Source: Calliopsis andreniformis (lineage: Eukaryota; Arthropoda; Insecta; Hymenoptera; Andrenidae). From it: a DNA stretch of 64,000 nucleotides. This document shows positions 12,511 through 26,676 of this stretch, piece after piece. Location: NCBI RefSeq assembly GCF_051401765.1, contig NW_027480493.1, positions 1,674,001 to 1,738,000 of the forward strand. Reading direction: 5' to 3'. Position 1 is the first letter of the stretch, and every line of letters begins with the position of its first letter. The notes beneath the pieces were generated by a model that was not told the DNA's origin, did no database searches, and saw only the letters and a list, made by a program, of their open reading frames with translations. A program made the position numbers and the translations under genes.

Positions 12511-15500
12511 GTATTGAGGATTGAAGATTGAGTATTGAGGATTGAAGATTGAGGACTGTGCATTGAAGATTGAGTACTGAGGATTGAAGATTGAGAATTG
12601 AGGATTGAGCATTGAACATTGAGGACTGAGTGTTGAGGGTTGAGTGATGAGAATTGATGTTTGTGGATAGAGATTTGAAGATTCCAGATTGAGTATTGTG
12701 TATTGAAAGCTGTGAATTGAGGATATTCTATTGAGGATTGAGTATTGTCACCTGATTGTTGAGGACTGAGTGCTGAAGATTGAGGATTCAGGATTGGGGA
12801 TTCAGAATTGAGGTTTGGGGACTGAGGATTGAGGATTGAGGATTGAAGATTGAGTATTGAGGATTGAAGATTGAGGATTGAGGATTGAGGATTGAGGATT
12901 GAGGATGAGGGCTGAGGGTTGAGGATTGAGGTTTAAGGACTGAGGACTGAGGATTGAGGATTGAGAATTGAGGATTGAGGACTGAGGATTGAAGATTGAG
13001 GATTTGGTATTGAGGATTGAAGAATGTGGATTGAGGATTGAGGATTGAAGATTGAGTATTGAGTATTGAAGATTGACGATTGAGGATTGTGGATTGAAGA
13101 TTGAGGATTGAACATTGAGGACTGAGTGTTAAGGGTTGAGTGATTAGAATTGATGCTTGTGGATAGAGGTTTGAAGATTGCAGATTGAGTATTGAGTATT
13201 GAAAGCTGTGAATTGAGGATATTCTATTGAGGATTCAGGATTGTCAACTGATTGTTGAGTACTGAGGGCTGAAGATTGAGGATTCAGGATTGAGGATTCA
13301 GAATTGAGGTTTGAGGACTGAGGATTGAGGGCTGAAGATTGATTATTGAGGATGGAAGATTGAGTATTGAGGTTTGAAGAGTGACGATTGAGGGTCGAGG
13401 ATTGAGGATTGAGGATCGAGGATTGATGATTGAGTATTGAGGACTGAAGATTGAGGATTGAGGTTTGAGGATTGAGGATTGAGGATTGAGGATTGAAAAT
13501 TGAGGATTGGGGACTGAGTGTTGAGGGTTGAATGATGAGAATTGATGTTTCTGGATAGAGATTTGAAGATTGCAGGTTGAGTATTGAGTATTGAAAACTG
13601 TGAAATCATGGTATTCTATTGAGGATTGAGGATGGACCACTGACTGTTGAGGACTGAGGGCTGAAGATTGAGGATTCAGGATTGAGGATTGAGGATTGAG
13701 GATTGAGGATTGAGGATTGAGGATTGAGGATTGAGGATTGAGAATTGAGGATTGAGGATTGAGGATTGAAGATTGAGGATTGGCTGTTGAGGATTGAACA
13801 TTGAGGATTGAGGATTGAGGATTGAAGGTTGAATATTGATGAATGAAGATTGAGGATTGAGGATTGAGGATTGAGGATTTAGGATTTAGGATTGAGGATT
13901 GAGGATTGAAGATTGAGTATTGAGGATTGAAGATTGAGGATTGAGGATTGACGATTGAGGATTGAGGATTGAGGATTGAAGATTGAGGGTTGAGGATTGA
14001 AGATTAAGATAGAGGATTGAGGGTTGAGGATTTAGGGTTGATGATTGAGGATTGGGGACTGAGTATTGAGGGTTGAGTGATGAGAATTGATGTTTGTGGA
14101 TAGAGATCTGAAGATTGCAGATTGAGTATTGAGTATTGAAAACTGTGAATTGAGGATATTGTATTGAGGATTCAGGATTGGCAACTGATTGTTGAGGACT
14201 CAGGGCTGAAGATTGAGGATTCAGGATTGAGGATTCAGGATTGAGGTTTGAGGTATGAGGATTGAGGATTGAGGATTGAGGATTGAGGATTGAGGATTGA
14301 AGACTGAGGATTGGGTATTGAGGATTGAACATTGAGGATTGCGTGTTGAGGATTGAGGATTGAGTATTGAGGATTGAAGATTGAATGTTAATGATTGATG
14401 ATTGAGGATTGAGGATTGAGTGTTGTGGATTGAGGACGAGGTCTGAGGGTTGAGTATTGATGTTTGATGTCTGAGGATTGAATATTGAGGATAAAGGATT
14501 GAGGATCGGGGATTGAGGATCTGGGATTGGAGATTGTTTATTGAGGACTGAAGATTGAGGATTGAGGATCGAGGATTGAGGATTGAGGATTGAGGATTGA
14601 GAATTGAGGATTGAGGATTGAGGATTGAAGATTGAGGATTGGCTGTTGAGGATTGAACATTGAGGATTGAGGATTGAGGATTGAGGATTGAATATTGATG
14701 AATGAAGATTGAGGATTGAGGATTGAAGGTCGTGGATTGAGGACAAGGACTGAGGGTTGATTATTGATACTTGAGGCCAGAGGATTGAGGATTGAGGGTT
14801 GCGAATTGAGGATTGAGGATTTAAGATTGAGGATTGGGTATTGAGGATTGAAGAATGAGGATTGAGGATTGAGGACAGAGGATTGAGGATTGAAGATTGA
14901 GTATTGAGGATTGAAGATTGACGATTGAGGATTGCGGATTGAGGATTGAGGATTGAGGATTTAGGATTGAGGATTGAGGATTGAGTATTGAGGATTGAAG
15001 ATTGAGGATTGAGGATTGAGGATTGAGGATTGAAGATTAAGATTGAGGATTGAGGATTGAGGAGTGAGGATTGAGGATTGAGGATTGAAGATTGAGTATT
15101 GAGGATTGAAGATTGAGGATTGAGGATTGAGGATTGAGGATTGAGGATTGAAGATTGAGTACTGAGGATTGAAGATTAAGATTGAGGGTTGAGGATTGAG
15201 GACTGAGGATGGAGGATTGAGGATTGAAGGTTCAGTATTGGGGATTGAAGATTGAGTATTGAGGATTGAGGATTGAACATTGAGGACTGAGTGTTGAGGG
15301 TTGAGTGATGAGAATTGATGTTTGTGGATAGAGATTTGAAGATTGCATATTGAGTATTGAGTATTGAAAACTGTGAATTGAGTATATTCTATTGAGGATT
15401 GAGGATTGACAACTGATTGTTGAGGACTGAGGGCTGAAGATTGAGGGTTCCGTATTGAGGATTCAGAATTGATATTTGAGGATTGATGATTGAGGATTGA

Positions 15501-18500
15501 GGATTGAGGATTGGGGATTGAGGATTGAAGATTGAGTATTGAGGATTGAGGATTGAGGATTGAGGATTGAGGATTGAGGATTGAAGATTGAGGATAGGGT
15601 ATTGAGGATTGAAGAATGATGATTGACGATTGAGGATTGAGGATTGAGGATTGAATATTGAGTATTGAGGATTGAAGATAGACTATTGAGGATTGCGAAT
15701 TGAGGATTGAGGGTTGGGGATTGAGGATTGAAGATTGAGTATTGAGGATTGAAGGTTGAGGATTGTGGATTGAGGACTGAGGATTGAGGCTTGAATATTG
15801 AGGATTGGGGACTGAGTGTTGAGGGTTGAGTGATGAGAGTTGATGTCTGTGGATAGAGATTTGAAGATTGCAGGTTGAGTATTGAGTATTGTAAACTGTG
15901 AAATCATGATATTCTATTGAGGATTGAGGATGGACCACTGATTGTTGAGGACTGAGGGCTGAAGATTGAGGATTCAGGATTGAGGAATCAGGATTGAGGT
16001 TTGAGGACTGAGGATTGAGGATTGAGGATTGAGGATTGAGGATTGAGGATTGAGGATTGAAGCCTGAGGATCGGGTAAGTAGGATTGAACATTGAGGATT
16101 GAGGATTGAGGATTGATGATTGAGGATTGAGGATTGAAGACTGAGGATTGGGTAATGAGGTTTGAACATTGAGGATTGAGGATTGAGGTTTGAGGAGTGA
16201 AGATTGAGGATTGAGGATTGAGAATTGAGGATCGAGGATTGAGGATTGAAGATTGAATATTGATGATTAAAGATTGAGGCTTGAGGATTGAGGGTTGTGG
16301 ATTGAGGACGAGGACTGAGTGTTGAATATTGATGTCTGAGGTCTGAGGATTGAGGATTGAGAATTGAGAATTGAGGATTGAGGATTGAAGATTGAGGATT
16401 GGGTATTGAGGATTGACGAATGAGGATTGAGGATTGCGGATTGAGGATTGAAGATTGAGTATTGAGGATTGAAGATTGAGGATTGAGTATTGAGGATTGA
16501 GGATTGGGGATTGAGGATTGCGAATTGAAGATTCAGTACTGAGGATTGAAGATTCAGAATTGAGGATGAGGATTGAACATTGAGTACTGAGTGTTGAGGG
16601 TTGAGTGATGAGAATTTATGTTTCTGGATAGAGATTTGAAGATTGCAGGTTGAGTATTGAGTATTGAAAACTGTGAATTGAGGATATTCTATTGAGGATT
16701 GAGGATTGACAACTGAATGTTGAGGACTGAGGGCTGAAGATTGAGGATTCAGGATTGAGGATTCAGAATTGAGGTTTGAGGTCTGAGGATTGAGGATTGA
16801 AGATTGAGTATTGAGGATTGAAGACTGAGGATTGAGGATTGAGGATTGAGGATTGAGGATGAGGGCTGAGGGTTGAGGATTGAGGTTTGAGGACTAAGGA
16901 CGGAGGATTGAGGATTCAGAATTGAGGATTGAGGAATGAGGATTGAAGATTGAGGATTGGGTATTGAGGATTGAAGAATGAGGATTGAGGATTTAGGATT
17001 GAGTATTGAAGATTGAAGATTGAGAATTGAGGATTGAAGATTGACGATCGAGGATTGAGAATTGAGGATTGAGTATTGAGGATTGAGGATTGAAGATTGA
17101 GTATTGAGGATTGAAGGTTGAGGATTGTGGATTGAGGATTGAGGATTGAGGATTGAAGATTGAGGATTGGGGACTGAATGTTGAGGGTTGAATGATGAGA
17201 ATTGATGTTTGTCGATAGAGATTTGAAGATTGCAGATTGAGTATTGAGTATTGAAAACTGTGAATTGATGATATTCTATTGAGGATTGAGGATTGACAAC
17301 CGATTGTTGAGGACTGAGGGCTGAAGATTGAGGGCTCCGTATTGAGGATTCAGAATTGAAATTTGAGCACTGAGCATTGAGGATTGAAGATTGAGTATTG
17401 AGGATTGAAGATTGAGAATTGAGGATTGAGGATTGAGGATTGAGGGTGAGGGCTGAGGGTTGAGGGTTGAGGTTTGAGGACTGAGGACTGAGGATTGAGG
17501 ATTGAGAATTGAGGATTGAGGATCGAGGGTTGAAGATTGAGGATTGGGTATTGAGGATTGAAGAATGAGGATTGAGGATTGAGGATTGAGGATTGAGGAT
17601 TGAAGATTGAGTATTGTGGATTGAAGATTGATGATCGAGGATTGAGAATTGAGGATTGAGTATTGAGGATTGAGGATTGAAGATTGAGTATTGAGGAATG
17701 AAAGTTGAGGATTGTGGATTGAGGATTGAGGATTGAGGATTGAATAGTGAGGATTGGGGACTGAGTGTTGAGGGCTGAATGATAAGAATTGATGTTTGTG
17801 GATAGAGATTTGAAGATTGCAGATTGAGTATTGAGTATTGAAAACTGTGAATTGATGATATTCTATTGAGGATTGAGGATTGACAACTGATTGTTGAGGT
17901 CTGAGGGCTGAAGCTTGAGGATTCAGGATTGAGGATTCAGGATTGAGGTTTGAGGAGAGAGGACTGAGGATAGAGGATTCAGGAATGAGAATTGAGGATT
18001 GAGGATTGAGGAGTGAAGATTGAGGATTGGCTGTTGAGGATTGAACATTGAGGATTGAAGGTTGAATACTGATGAATGAAAATTGAGGATTGAGGATTGA
18101 GGGTTGTGGATTGAGAACGAGGACTGAGGGTTGAGTGTTGATGCCTGAGGTCTGAGGATTGAGGATTGAGGATTGCGAACTGAGGATTGAGGATTGAGGA
18201 TTGAAGATTGAGGATTGGGTATTGAGGATTGAAGAATGAGGATTGAAGAATGAGGATTGGGGATTGAGTATTGAGGATTGAGGATTGAATATTGAGTATT
18301 GAGGATTGAATATTGAGGATTGAGGATTGAGGATTGAGGATTGAGGATTGAGGATTGAGGTTTGAGGATTGAAGATTGAGTATTGAGGATTGAAGATTGA
18401 GGATTGAGGATTGAGGATTGAAGATTGAGGATTGAGAATTGAGGATTGAGGATTGAGGGTTGTGGATTGAGGACGAGGACTGAGGGTTGAATATTTATGA

Positions 18501-20396
18501 TTGAGGTCTGAGGATTGAGCATTGAGGATTGAGGATTGCGGATAGAAGATTGAGGATTGGGTATTGCGGATTGAACATTGAGGATTGAGTATTGAGGATT
18601 GAGGATTGAGGACTGAAGATTGAATATTGATGATTGAATATTGAGGATTGAGGATTGATGGTTGTGGATTGAGGACGAGGACTGAGGGTTGAGTATTGCT
18701 GTTTGAGGTCTGAGGATTGAGGATTGAGGATTGAGAATTGAGGATTGAGGATTGAGGATTGAAGATTGAGAATTGGGTATTCAGGATTGAAGAATGAGGA
18801 TTGAGGATTGAGGATTGAGTATTGAGGATTGAAGACTGAGTGTTGAGGGTTGAGTGATGAGAATTGATGTTTGTGGATAGAGATTTGAAGATTGCAGATT
18901 GAGTATTGAGTATTGAAAACTGTGAATTGATGATATTCTCTTGAGGATTGAGGATTGACAACTGATTGTTGAGGACTGAGGGCTGAAGGTTGAGGATTCA
19001 GGATTGAGGATTCAGGATTGTGGATTGAGGATTGAGGATTGAGAATTGAAGATTGAGGATTGAGTATTGGGGTTTGTGGATTGAGGACGAGGACTGAGGT
19101 TTGAGTATTGATGTTTGAGGTCTGAGGATTGAGGGCTGAGGATTGAGAATTGAGGATTGAGGATTGAAGATTGAGGACTGGGTACTGAGGATTGAAGAAT
19201 GAGGATTGAGTATTCAGTATTGAGGATTGAGGATTGAGGATTGAGGATTGAAGATTGAGGATTAGGTATTGAGGATTGAAGAATGAGGATTGAGTATAGA
19301 GTATTGAGGATTGAGGATTGAGGATTGAAGATTGAGTATTGAGGATTGAAGATTGACGATTGAGGATTGAGGATTGAGGATTGAGGATTGAGGATTGAGG
19401 ATTGAGGATTGAAGATTGAGTATTGGGTATTGAAGATTGAGGATTGAGGATTGAGGATTGTGGATTGAGGATTGAAGATTGAGTACTGAGGATTGAAGAT
19501 TAAGATTGAGGATTGAGGATTGAGGATTGAGGATTGAGGATTGAGGATTGAGGATTGAAGATTGAGTATTGAGGATTGAAGATTGAGGATTGAGGATTGA
19601 GGATTGAGGATTGAGGATTGAAGATTGAGTATTGAGGATTGAAGATTGAGGATTGAGGATTGAGTATTGAGGATTGAGGATTGAGGATTGAGGATTGCGG
19701 ATAGAAGATTGAGGATTGGGTATTGCGGATTGAACATTGAGGATTGAGGATTGAGGATTGAGGATTGAGGACTGAAGATTGAATAGTGATGATTGAATAT
19801 TGAGGATTGAGGATTGATGGTTGTGGATTGAGGACGAGGACTGCGGGTTGACTACTGCTGTTTGAGGTCTGAGGATTGAGGATTGAGGATTGAGAATTGA
19901 GGATTGAGGATTGAGGATTGAAGATTGAGAATTGGGTATTGAGGATTGAAGAATGAGGATTGAGGATTGAGGATTGAGGATTGAGGATTGAAGACTGAGT
20001 GCTGAGGTTTGAGTGATGAGAATTGATGTTTGTGGATAGAGGTTTGAAGATTGCAGATTGAGTATGGAGTATTGAAGACTGTGAATTGATGATATTCTCT
20101 TGAGGATTGAGGATTGACAACTGATTGTTGAGGACTGAGGGCTGAAGGTTGAGGATACAGGATTGAGGATTCAGGACTGTGGATTGAGGATTGAGGATTG
20201 AGAATTGAAGATTGAGGATTGAGTATTGGGGGTTGTGGATTCAGGACGAGGACTGAGGGTTGAGTATTGATGTTTGACGTCTGAGGATTGAGGGTTGAGG
20301 ATTGAGAATTGAGGATTGAGGATTGAAGATTGAGGATTGGGTATTGAGGATTGAAGAATGAGGATTGAGTACTGAGTATTGAGGATTGAGGATTGA
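12511..20396 (+). repeat. 7,886-bp tandem duplication, copy 2 (full length)
   Basis: The junction with copy 1 lies at about 12504-12511. There GAGTACTGAGTATTGAGG continues as GTATTGAGG, like 7014, where the original at 20397 continues as AGATTG. The join is within ordinary heptamers, which gives microhomology but no foreign sequence. The copy includes landmark blocks at 12644 to 20013. Its right part is also the left part of the 8,205-bp duplication, so the two large events overlap. Confidence 0.87.
15125..17506 (+). repeat. 2,382-bp segment present only in copy 2 of the 7,886-bp duplication
   Basis: At 9606-9620 copy 1 passes directly from sequence matching 15110-15124 to sequence matching 17507. 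The intervening 2,382 bp, holding landmark blocks at 15305, 15830, 16605 and 17192, is absent there. The breakpoint lies in a GAGGATTGAG shared by both sides, as expected for a deletion between heptamers. Part of this segment reappears near 23716-24391 and 25,980-27,320, so it is an older resident of the array and not a new insertion in copy 2. Confidence 0.82.
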
Positions 20397-23300
20397 AGAT
20401 TGAGTATTGAGCATTGAATATTGACGATTGAGGATTGAGGATTGAGGATTGAGGATTGAGGATTGAGGATTGAGGATTGAAGATTGAGTATTGAGGATTG
20501 AAGATTGAGGATTGAGGATTGAGGTTTGAGGATTGAGGATTGAAGATTGAGTACTGAGGATTGAAGATTAAGATTGAGGATTGATGATTGAGGATTGAGG
20601 ATTGAAGGTTGAGGATTGGGGACTGAGTATTGAGGGTTGAGTGATGAGAATTGATGCTTGTGGATAGAGGTCTGAAGATTGCAGATTGAGTATTGAGTAT
20701 TGAAAACTGTGAATTGAGGATATTCTATTGAGGATTGAGGATTGACAACTGATTGTTGAGGACTTAGGGCTGAAGATTGAGGATTCAAGGTTGAGGTTTC
20801 AGGATTGATGTTTGAGGACTGAGGATTGAGGATTGAGGATTGAGGATTGAGGATTGAGGATTGAAGACTGAGGATTGGGTATTGAGGATTGAACATTGAG
20901 GATTGAGTGTTGAGGATAGAGGATTGAGGATTGAGGATTGAAGGTTGAATATTAATGACTGTATATTGAGGATTGAGGATTGATGGTTGTGGATTGAGGA
21001 CGAGGACTGAGGGTTGAGTATTGATGTTTGAAGTCTGAGGATTCAGGATTGAAGATTGAGTATTGAGGATAGAAGATTGAGGATTGAGGATTGTCGATTA
21101 AGGATTGAGGATGAGGTCTGAGGGTTGAGGATTGAGGTTTGAGGACTGAGGACTGAGGATTGAGGATTGAGAATTGAGGATTGAGGATTGAGGATTGAAG
21201 ATTGATGATTGGGTATTGAGGATTGAAGAATGAGGATTGAGGATTGAGGATTGAGGATTGAGGATTGAAGATTGAGTATTGAGCATTGAAGCATGACGAT
21301 TGAGGATTGAGGATTGAGGATTGAGGATTGAGGATGGAGGACTGAAGATTGAGTATTGAGGATTGAAGATTGAGGATCGAGGATTGAGGATTGAGGATTG
21401 AGGATAGAGGATTGAAGAATGAGGATTGAGGATTGAGGATTGAGGATTGAGGATTGAGGATTGAGGATTGGTGATTGAGGATTGCGAATTGAAGATTCAG
21501 TATTAAGGATTGAAGATTCAAAATTGAGGATGAGGATTGAACATTGAGTACTGAGTGTTGAGGGTTGAGTGATGAGAATTTATGTTTCTGGATACAGATT
21601 TGAAGATTGCAGATTGAGTATTGGGTATTGAAAATTGTGAATTGATGATATTCTATTGAGGATTGAGGATTGACAACTGAATGTTGAGGACTGAGGTCTG
21701 AAGATTGAGGATTCAGGATTGAGGATTCAGAATTGAGGTTTGAGGACTGAGGATTGAGGATTGAAGATTCAGTATTGAGGATTGAAGATTGAGGGTTGAG
21801 GATTGAGGATTGAGGATTGAGGATGAGGGCTGAGGGGTGAGGATTGAGGTTTGAGGACTAAGGACAGAGGATTGAGGATTGAGAATTGAGGATTGAGGAT
21901 TGAGGATTGAAGATTGATAATTGGGTATTGGGGATCGAAGAATGAGGATTGAGGATTGAGGTTTGAGGATTGAGGATAGAAGATTGAGTATTGAGGATTG
22001 AAGATTGACGATTGAGGATTGAGGATTGAGGATTGAGGATTGAGGATTGAGGGTTGAGGATTGAAGATTCAGTATTGAGGATTGACGATTGAGGATTGAG
22101 GATTGAGTATTGACGATTGAGGATTGCAGACTGAGTATTGAGGATTGACGATGGGAGGATTGAGGATTGCGGATAGAAGATTGAGAATTGGGGACTGAGG
22201 ATTCAAGATTGAGGATCGATGATTGAGAATTGAGGATTGAAGATTGATAATTGAGGATTCAGGATTGAAGATTGAGTATTGAGGATAGAAGATTGAGGAT
22301 TAAGGATTGTCGATTAAGGATTGAGGATGAGGGCTGAGGGTTGAGGATTGAGGTTTGAGGACTGAGGACTGAGGATTGAGGATTGAGAATTGAGGATTGA
22401 GTATTGAGGATTGAAGATTGAGGATTGGGTATTGAGGATTGAAGAATGAGGATTGAGGATTGAGGATTGAGGATTGAGGATTGAAGATTGAGTATTGAGC
22501 ATTGAAGCCTGACGATTGAGGATTCAGGATTGAGGATTGAGGATTGAGGATTGAGGATGGAGGATTGAAGATTGAGTATTGAGGATCGAAGATTGGGGAT
22601 CGAGGACTGAGGATTGAGGATTGAAGATTGAGGATTGAAGAATGAGGATTGAGGATTGAAGATTGAGTATTGAGGATTGAAGATTGAGGATTGAGGATTG
22701 AGGATTCAGCATTGAGTATTGAAGATTGAGTACTGAGGATTGAAGATTAAGGTTGAGGATTGAGGATTGAGGGTTGAGGATTGAGGATTGAGGATTGAAG
22801 ATTGAGGATTGCGTATTGAGGATAGAGCATTGAGGATTGAGTATTGAGTATTGAGGATTGAGGATTGAGGATTGAAGATTGAATATTGATGATTGAAGGT
22901 TGAGGATCGAGGATTGAGGGTTGTGGATTGAGTACGAGGACTGAGGGTTGAGTATTGATGGTTGAGGTCTGAGGGTTGAGGATTGAGGATTGAGGATTGA
23001 TGATTGAGGATTCAGGATTGAGGATTGAAGATTGAGGATTGGGTATTGAGGATTGAAGAATGAGGATTGAGGATTGAGGGTTGAGGATTGAGGATTGAAG
23101 ATTGAGTATTGAGGATTGAAGGTTGACGATTGAGGATTGAGGATTGAGGATTGAGGATTGAGGATTGAGGATTGAAGGTTGAGTATTGAGGATTGAAGAT
23201 TGAGGATTGTGGATGGAGGATTGACGATTGAAGATTGAAGATTGAGTATTGAGGATTGAGGATTGAGGATTGAGGATTGAGGATTGAAGATTGAGGATTG

Positions 23301-23715
23301 GGTATTGATGATTGAAGAATGAGTATTGAGTATTGAGTATTGAGGATTGAGGATTGAAGATTGAGTATTGAGGATTGAAGATTGACGATTGAGGATTGAG
23401 GATTGAGGATTGAGGATTGAGGATTGAGGATTGAGGATTGAAGATTGAGTATTGGGGATTGAAGATTGAGGATTGAGGATTGAGGATTGAGGATTGAGGA
23501 TTGAAGATTGAGTACTGAGGATTGAAGATTAAGATTGAGGATTGAGGATTGAGGATTGAGGATTGAGGATTGAGGATACAAGATTGAGTATTGAGGATTG
23601 AAGATTGAGGATTGAGGATTGAGGATTGAGGATTGAGGATTGGAGATTGAGTACTGAGGATTGAAGATTATGATTGATGATTGAGGATTGAGGATTGAGG
23701 ATTGAGGATTGAGGA
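15511..23715 (+). repeat. 8,205-bp tandem duplication, copy 1
   Basis: The sequence from 15511 (TTGGGGATTGAGG) recurs at 23716 at an offset of 8,205, for example landmarks 15830 and 24035. Everything from 17530 to 23715 recurs at 27322-33507 at an offset of 9,792, for example landmarks 17779/27571, 20013/29805, 20641/30433 and 21569/31361. The offsets are reconciled by one insertion and one deletion in copy 2: 8,205 + 2,285 - 698 = 9,792. The junction at about 23690-23716 falls in GATTGATGATTGAGG followed by plain heptamers. Those bases are shared by both parents of the join. Confidence 0.87.
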
Positions 23716-24391
23716 TTGGGGATTGAGGATTGAAGATTGAGTATTGAGGATTGAGGATTGAGGATTGAGGATTGAGGATTGAGGATTGAAGATTGAGGAT
23801 AGGGTATTGAGGATTGAAGAATGATGATTGAGGATTGAGGATTGAGGATTGAGGATTGAATATTGAGTATTGAGGATTGAAGATAGACTATTGAGGATTG
23901 CGAATTGAGGATTGAGGGTTGGGGATTGAGGATTGAAGATTGAGTATTGAGGATTGAAGGTTGAGGATTGTGGATTGAGGACTGAGGATTGAGGCTTGAA
24001 TATTGAGGATTGGGGACTGAGTGTTGAGGGTTGAGTGATGAGAGTTGATGTCTGTGGATAGAGATTTGAAGATTGCAGGTTGAGTATTGAGTATTGTAAA
24101 CTGTGAAATCATGATATTCTATTGAGGATTGAGGATGGACCACTGATTGTTGAGGACTGAGGGCTGAAGATTGAGGATTCAGGATTGAGGATTCAGGATT
24201 GAGGTTTGAGGACTGAGGATTGAGGATTGAGGATTGAGGATTGAGGATTGAGGATTGAGGATTGAAGCCTGAGGATCGGGTAAGTAGGATTGAACATTGA
24301 GGATTGAGGATTGAGGATTGATGATTGAGGATTGAGGATTGAAGACTGAGGATTGGGTAATGAGGTTTGAACATTGAGGATTGAGGATTGA
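22107..24391 (+). repeat. 2,285-bp tandem duplication, copy 1
   Basis: It starts GTATTGACGATTGAGG and recurs at 24392 at an offset of 2,285. It spans the 8,205-bp junction at about 23716, so it formed after that duplication. Its CGATGGGAGG marker at 22149 recurs at 24434. Its only landmark block is at 24035, with its partner at 26320. Confidence 0.9.
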
Positions 24392-26676
24392 GTATTGACG
24401 ATTGAGGATTGCAGACTGAGTATTGAGGATTGACGATGGGAGGATTGAGGATTGCGGATAGAAGATTGAGAATTGGGGACTGAGGATTCAAGATTGAGGA
24501 TCGATGATTGAGAATTGAGGATTGAAGATTGATAATTGAGGATTCAGGATTGAAGATTGAGTATTGAGGATAGAAGATTGAGGATTAAGGATTGTCGATT
24601 AAGGATTGAGGATGAGGGCTGAGGGTTGAGGATTGAGGTTTGAGGACTGAGGACTGAGGATTGAGGATTGAGAATTGAGGATTGAGTATTGAGGATTGAA
24701 GATTGAGGATTGGGTATTGAGGATTGAAGAATGAGGATTGAGGATTGAGGATTGAGGATTGAGGATTGAAGATTGAGTATTGAGCATTGAAGCCTGACGA
24801 TTGAGGATTCAGGATTGAGGATTGAGGATTGAGGATTGAGGATGGAGGATTGAAGATTGAGTATTGAGGATCGAAGATTGGGGATCGAGGACTGAGGATT
24901 GAGGATTGAAGATTGAGGATTGAAGAATGAGGATTGAGGATTGAAGATTGAGTATTGAGGATTGAAGATTGAGGATTGAGGATTGAGGATTCAGCATTGA
25001 GTATTGAAGATTGAGTACTGAGGATTGAAGATTAAGGTTGAGGATTGAGGATTGAGGGTTGAGGATTGAGGATTGAGGATTGAAGATTGAGGATTGCGTA
25101 TTGAGGATAGAGCATTGAGGATTGAGTATTGAGTATTGAGGATTGAGGATTGAGGATTGAAGATTGAATATTGATGATTGAAGGTTGAGGATCGAGGATT
25201 GAGGGTTGTGGATTGAGTACGAGGACTGAGGGTTGAGTATTGATCGTTGAGGTCTGAGGGTTGAGGATTGAGGATTGAGGATTGATGATTGAGGATTCAG
25301 GATTGAGGATTGAAGATTGAGGATTGGGTATTGAGGATTGAAGAATGAGGATTGAGGATTGAGGGTTGAGGATTGAGGATTGAAGATTGAGTATTGAGGA
25401 TTGAAGGTTGACGATTGAGGATTGAGGATTGAGGATTGAGGATTGAGGATTGAGGATTGAAGGTTGAGTATTGAGGATTGAAGATTGAGGATTGTGGATG
25501 GAGGATTGACGATTGAAGATTGAAGATTGAGTATTGAGGATTGAGGATTGAGGATTGAGGATTGAGGATTGAAGATTGAGGATTGGGTATTGATGATTGA
25601 AGAATGAGTATTGAGTATTGAGTATTGAGGATTGAGGATTGAAGATTGAGTATTGAGGATTGAAGATTGACGATTGAGGATTGAGGATTGAGGATTGAGG
25701 ATTGAGGATTGAGGATTGAGGATTGAAGATTGAGTATTGGGGATTGAAGATTGAGGATTGAGGATTGAGGATTGAGGATTGAGGATTGAAGATTGAGTAC
25801 TGAGGATTGAAGATTAAGATTGAGGATTGAGGATTGAGGATTGAGGATTGAGGATTGAGGATACAAGATTGAGTATTGAGGATTGAAGATTGAGGATTGA
25901 GGATTGAGGATTGAGGATTGAGGATTGGAGATTGAGTACTGAGGATTGAAGATTATGATTGATGATTGAGGATTGAGGATTGAGGATTGAGGATTGAGGA
26001 TTGGGGATTGAGGATTGAAGATTGAGTATTGAGGATTGAGGATTGAGGATTGAGGATTGAGGATTGAGGATTGAAGATTGAGGATAGGGTATTGAGGATT
26101 GAAGAATGATGATTGAGGACTGAGGATTGAGGATTGAGGATTGAATATTGAGTATTGAGGATTGAAGATAGACTATTGAGGATTGCGAATTGAGGATTGA
26201 GGGTTGGGGATTGAGGATTGAAGATTGAGTATTGAGGATTGAAGGTTGAGGATTGTGGATTGAGGACTGAGGATTGAGGCTTGAATATTGAGGATTGGGG
26301 ACTGAGTGTTGAGGGTTGAGTGATGAGAGTTGATGTCTGTGGATAGAGATTTGAAGATTGCAGGTTGAGTATTGAGTATTGTAAACTGTGAAATCATGAT
26401 ATTCTATTGAGGATTGAGGATGGACCACTGATTGTTGAGGACTGAGGGCTGAAGATTGAGGATTCAGGATTGAGGATTCAGGATTGAGGTTTGAGGACTG
26501 AGGATTGAGGATTGAGGATTGAGGATTGAGGATTGAGGATTGAGGATTGAAGCCTGAGGATCGGGTAAGTAGGATTGAACATTGAGGATTGAGGATTGAG
26601 GATTGATGATTGAGGATTGAGGATTGAAGACTGAGGATTGGGTAATGAGGTTTGAACATTGAGGATTGAGGATTGA
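24392..26676 (+). repeat. 2,285-bp tandem duplication, copy 2
   Basis: It is nearly identical to 22107-24391. Differences noticed include TGATGGTTGAGG against TGATCGTTGAGG (near 25244) and ATTGAGG against ACTGAGG (near 26119). At 26677 it returns to sequence matching 16187 (GGTTTGAGGAGTGAAG), which is where copy 2 of the 8,205-bp unit resumes. The very low divergence makes this the youngest or best-homogenised event in the window. Confidence 0.9.
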
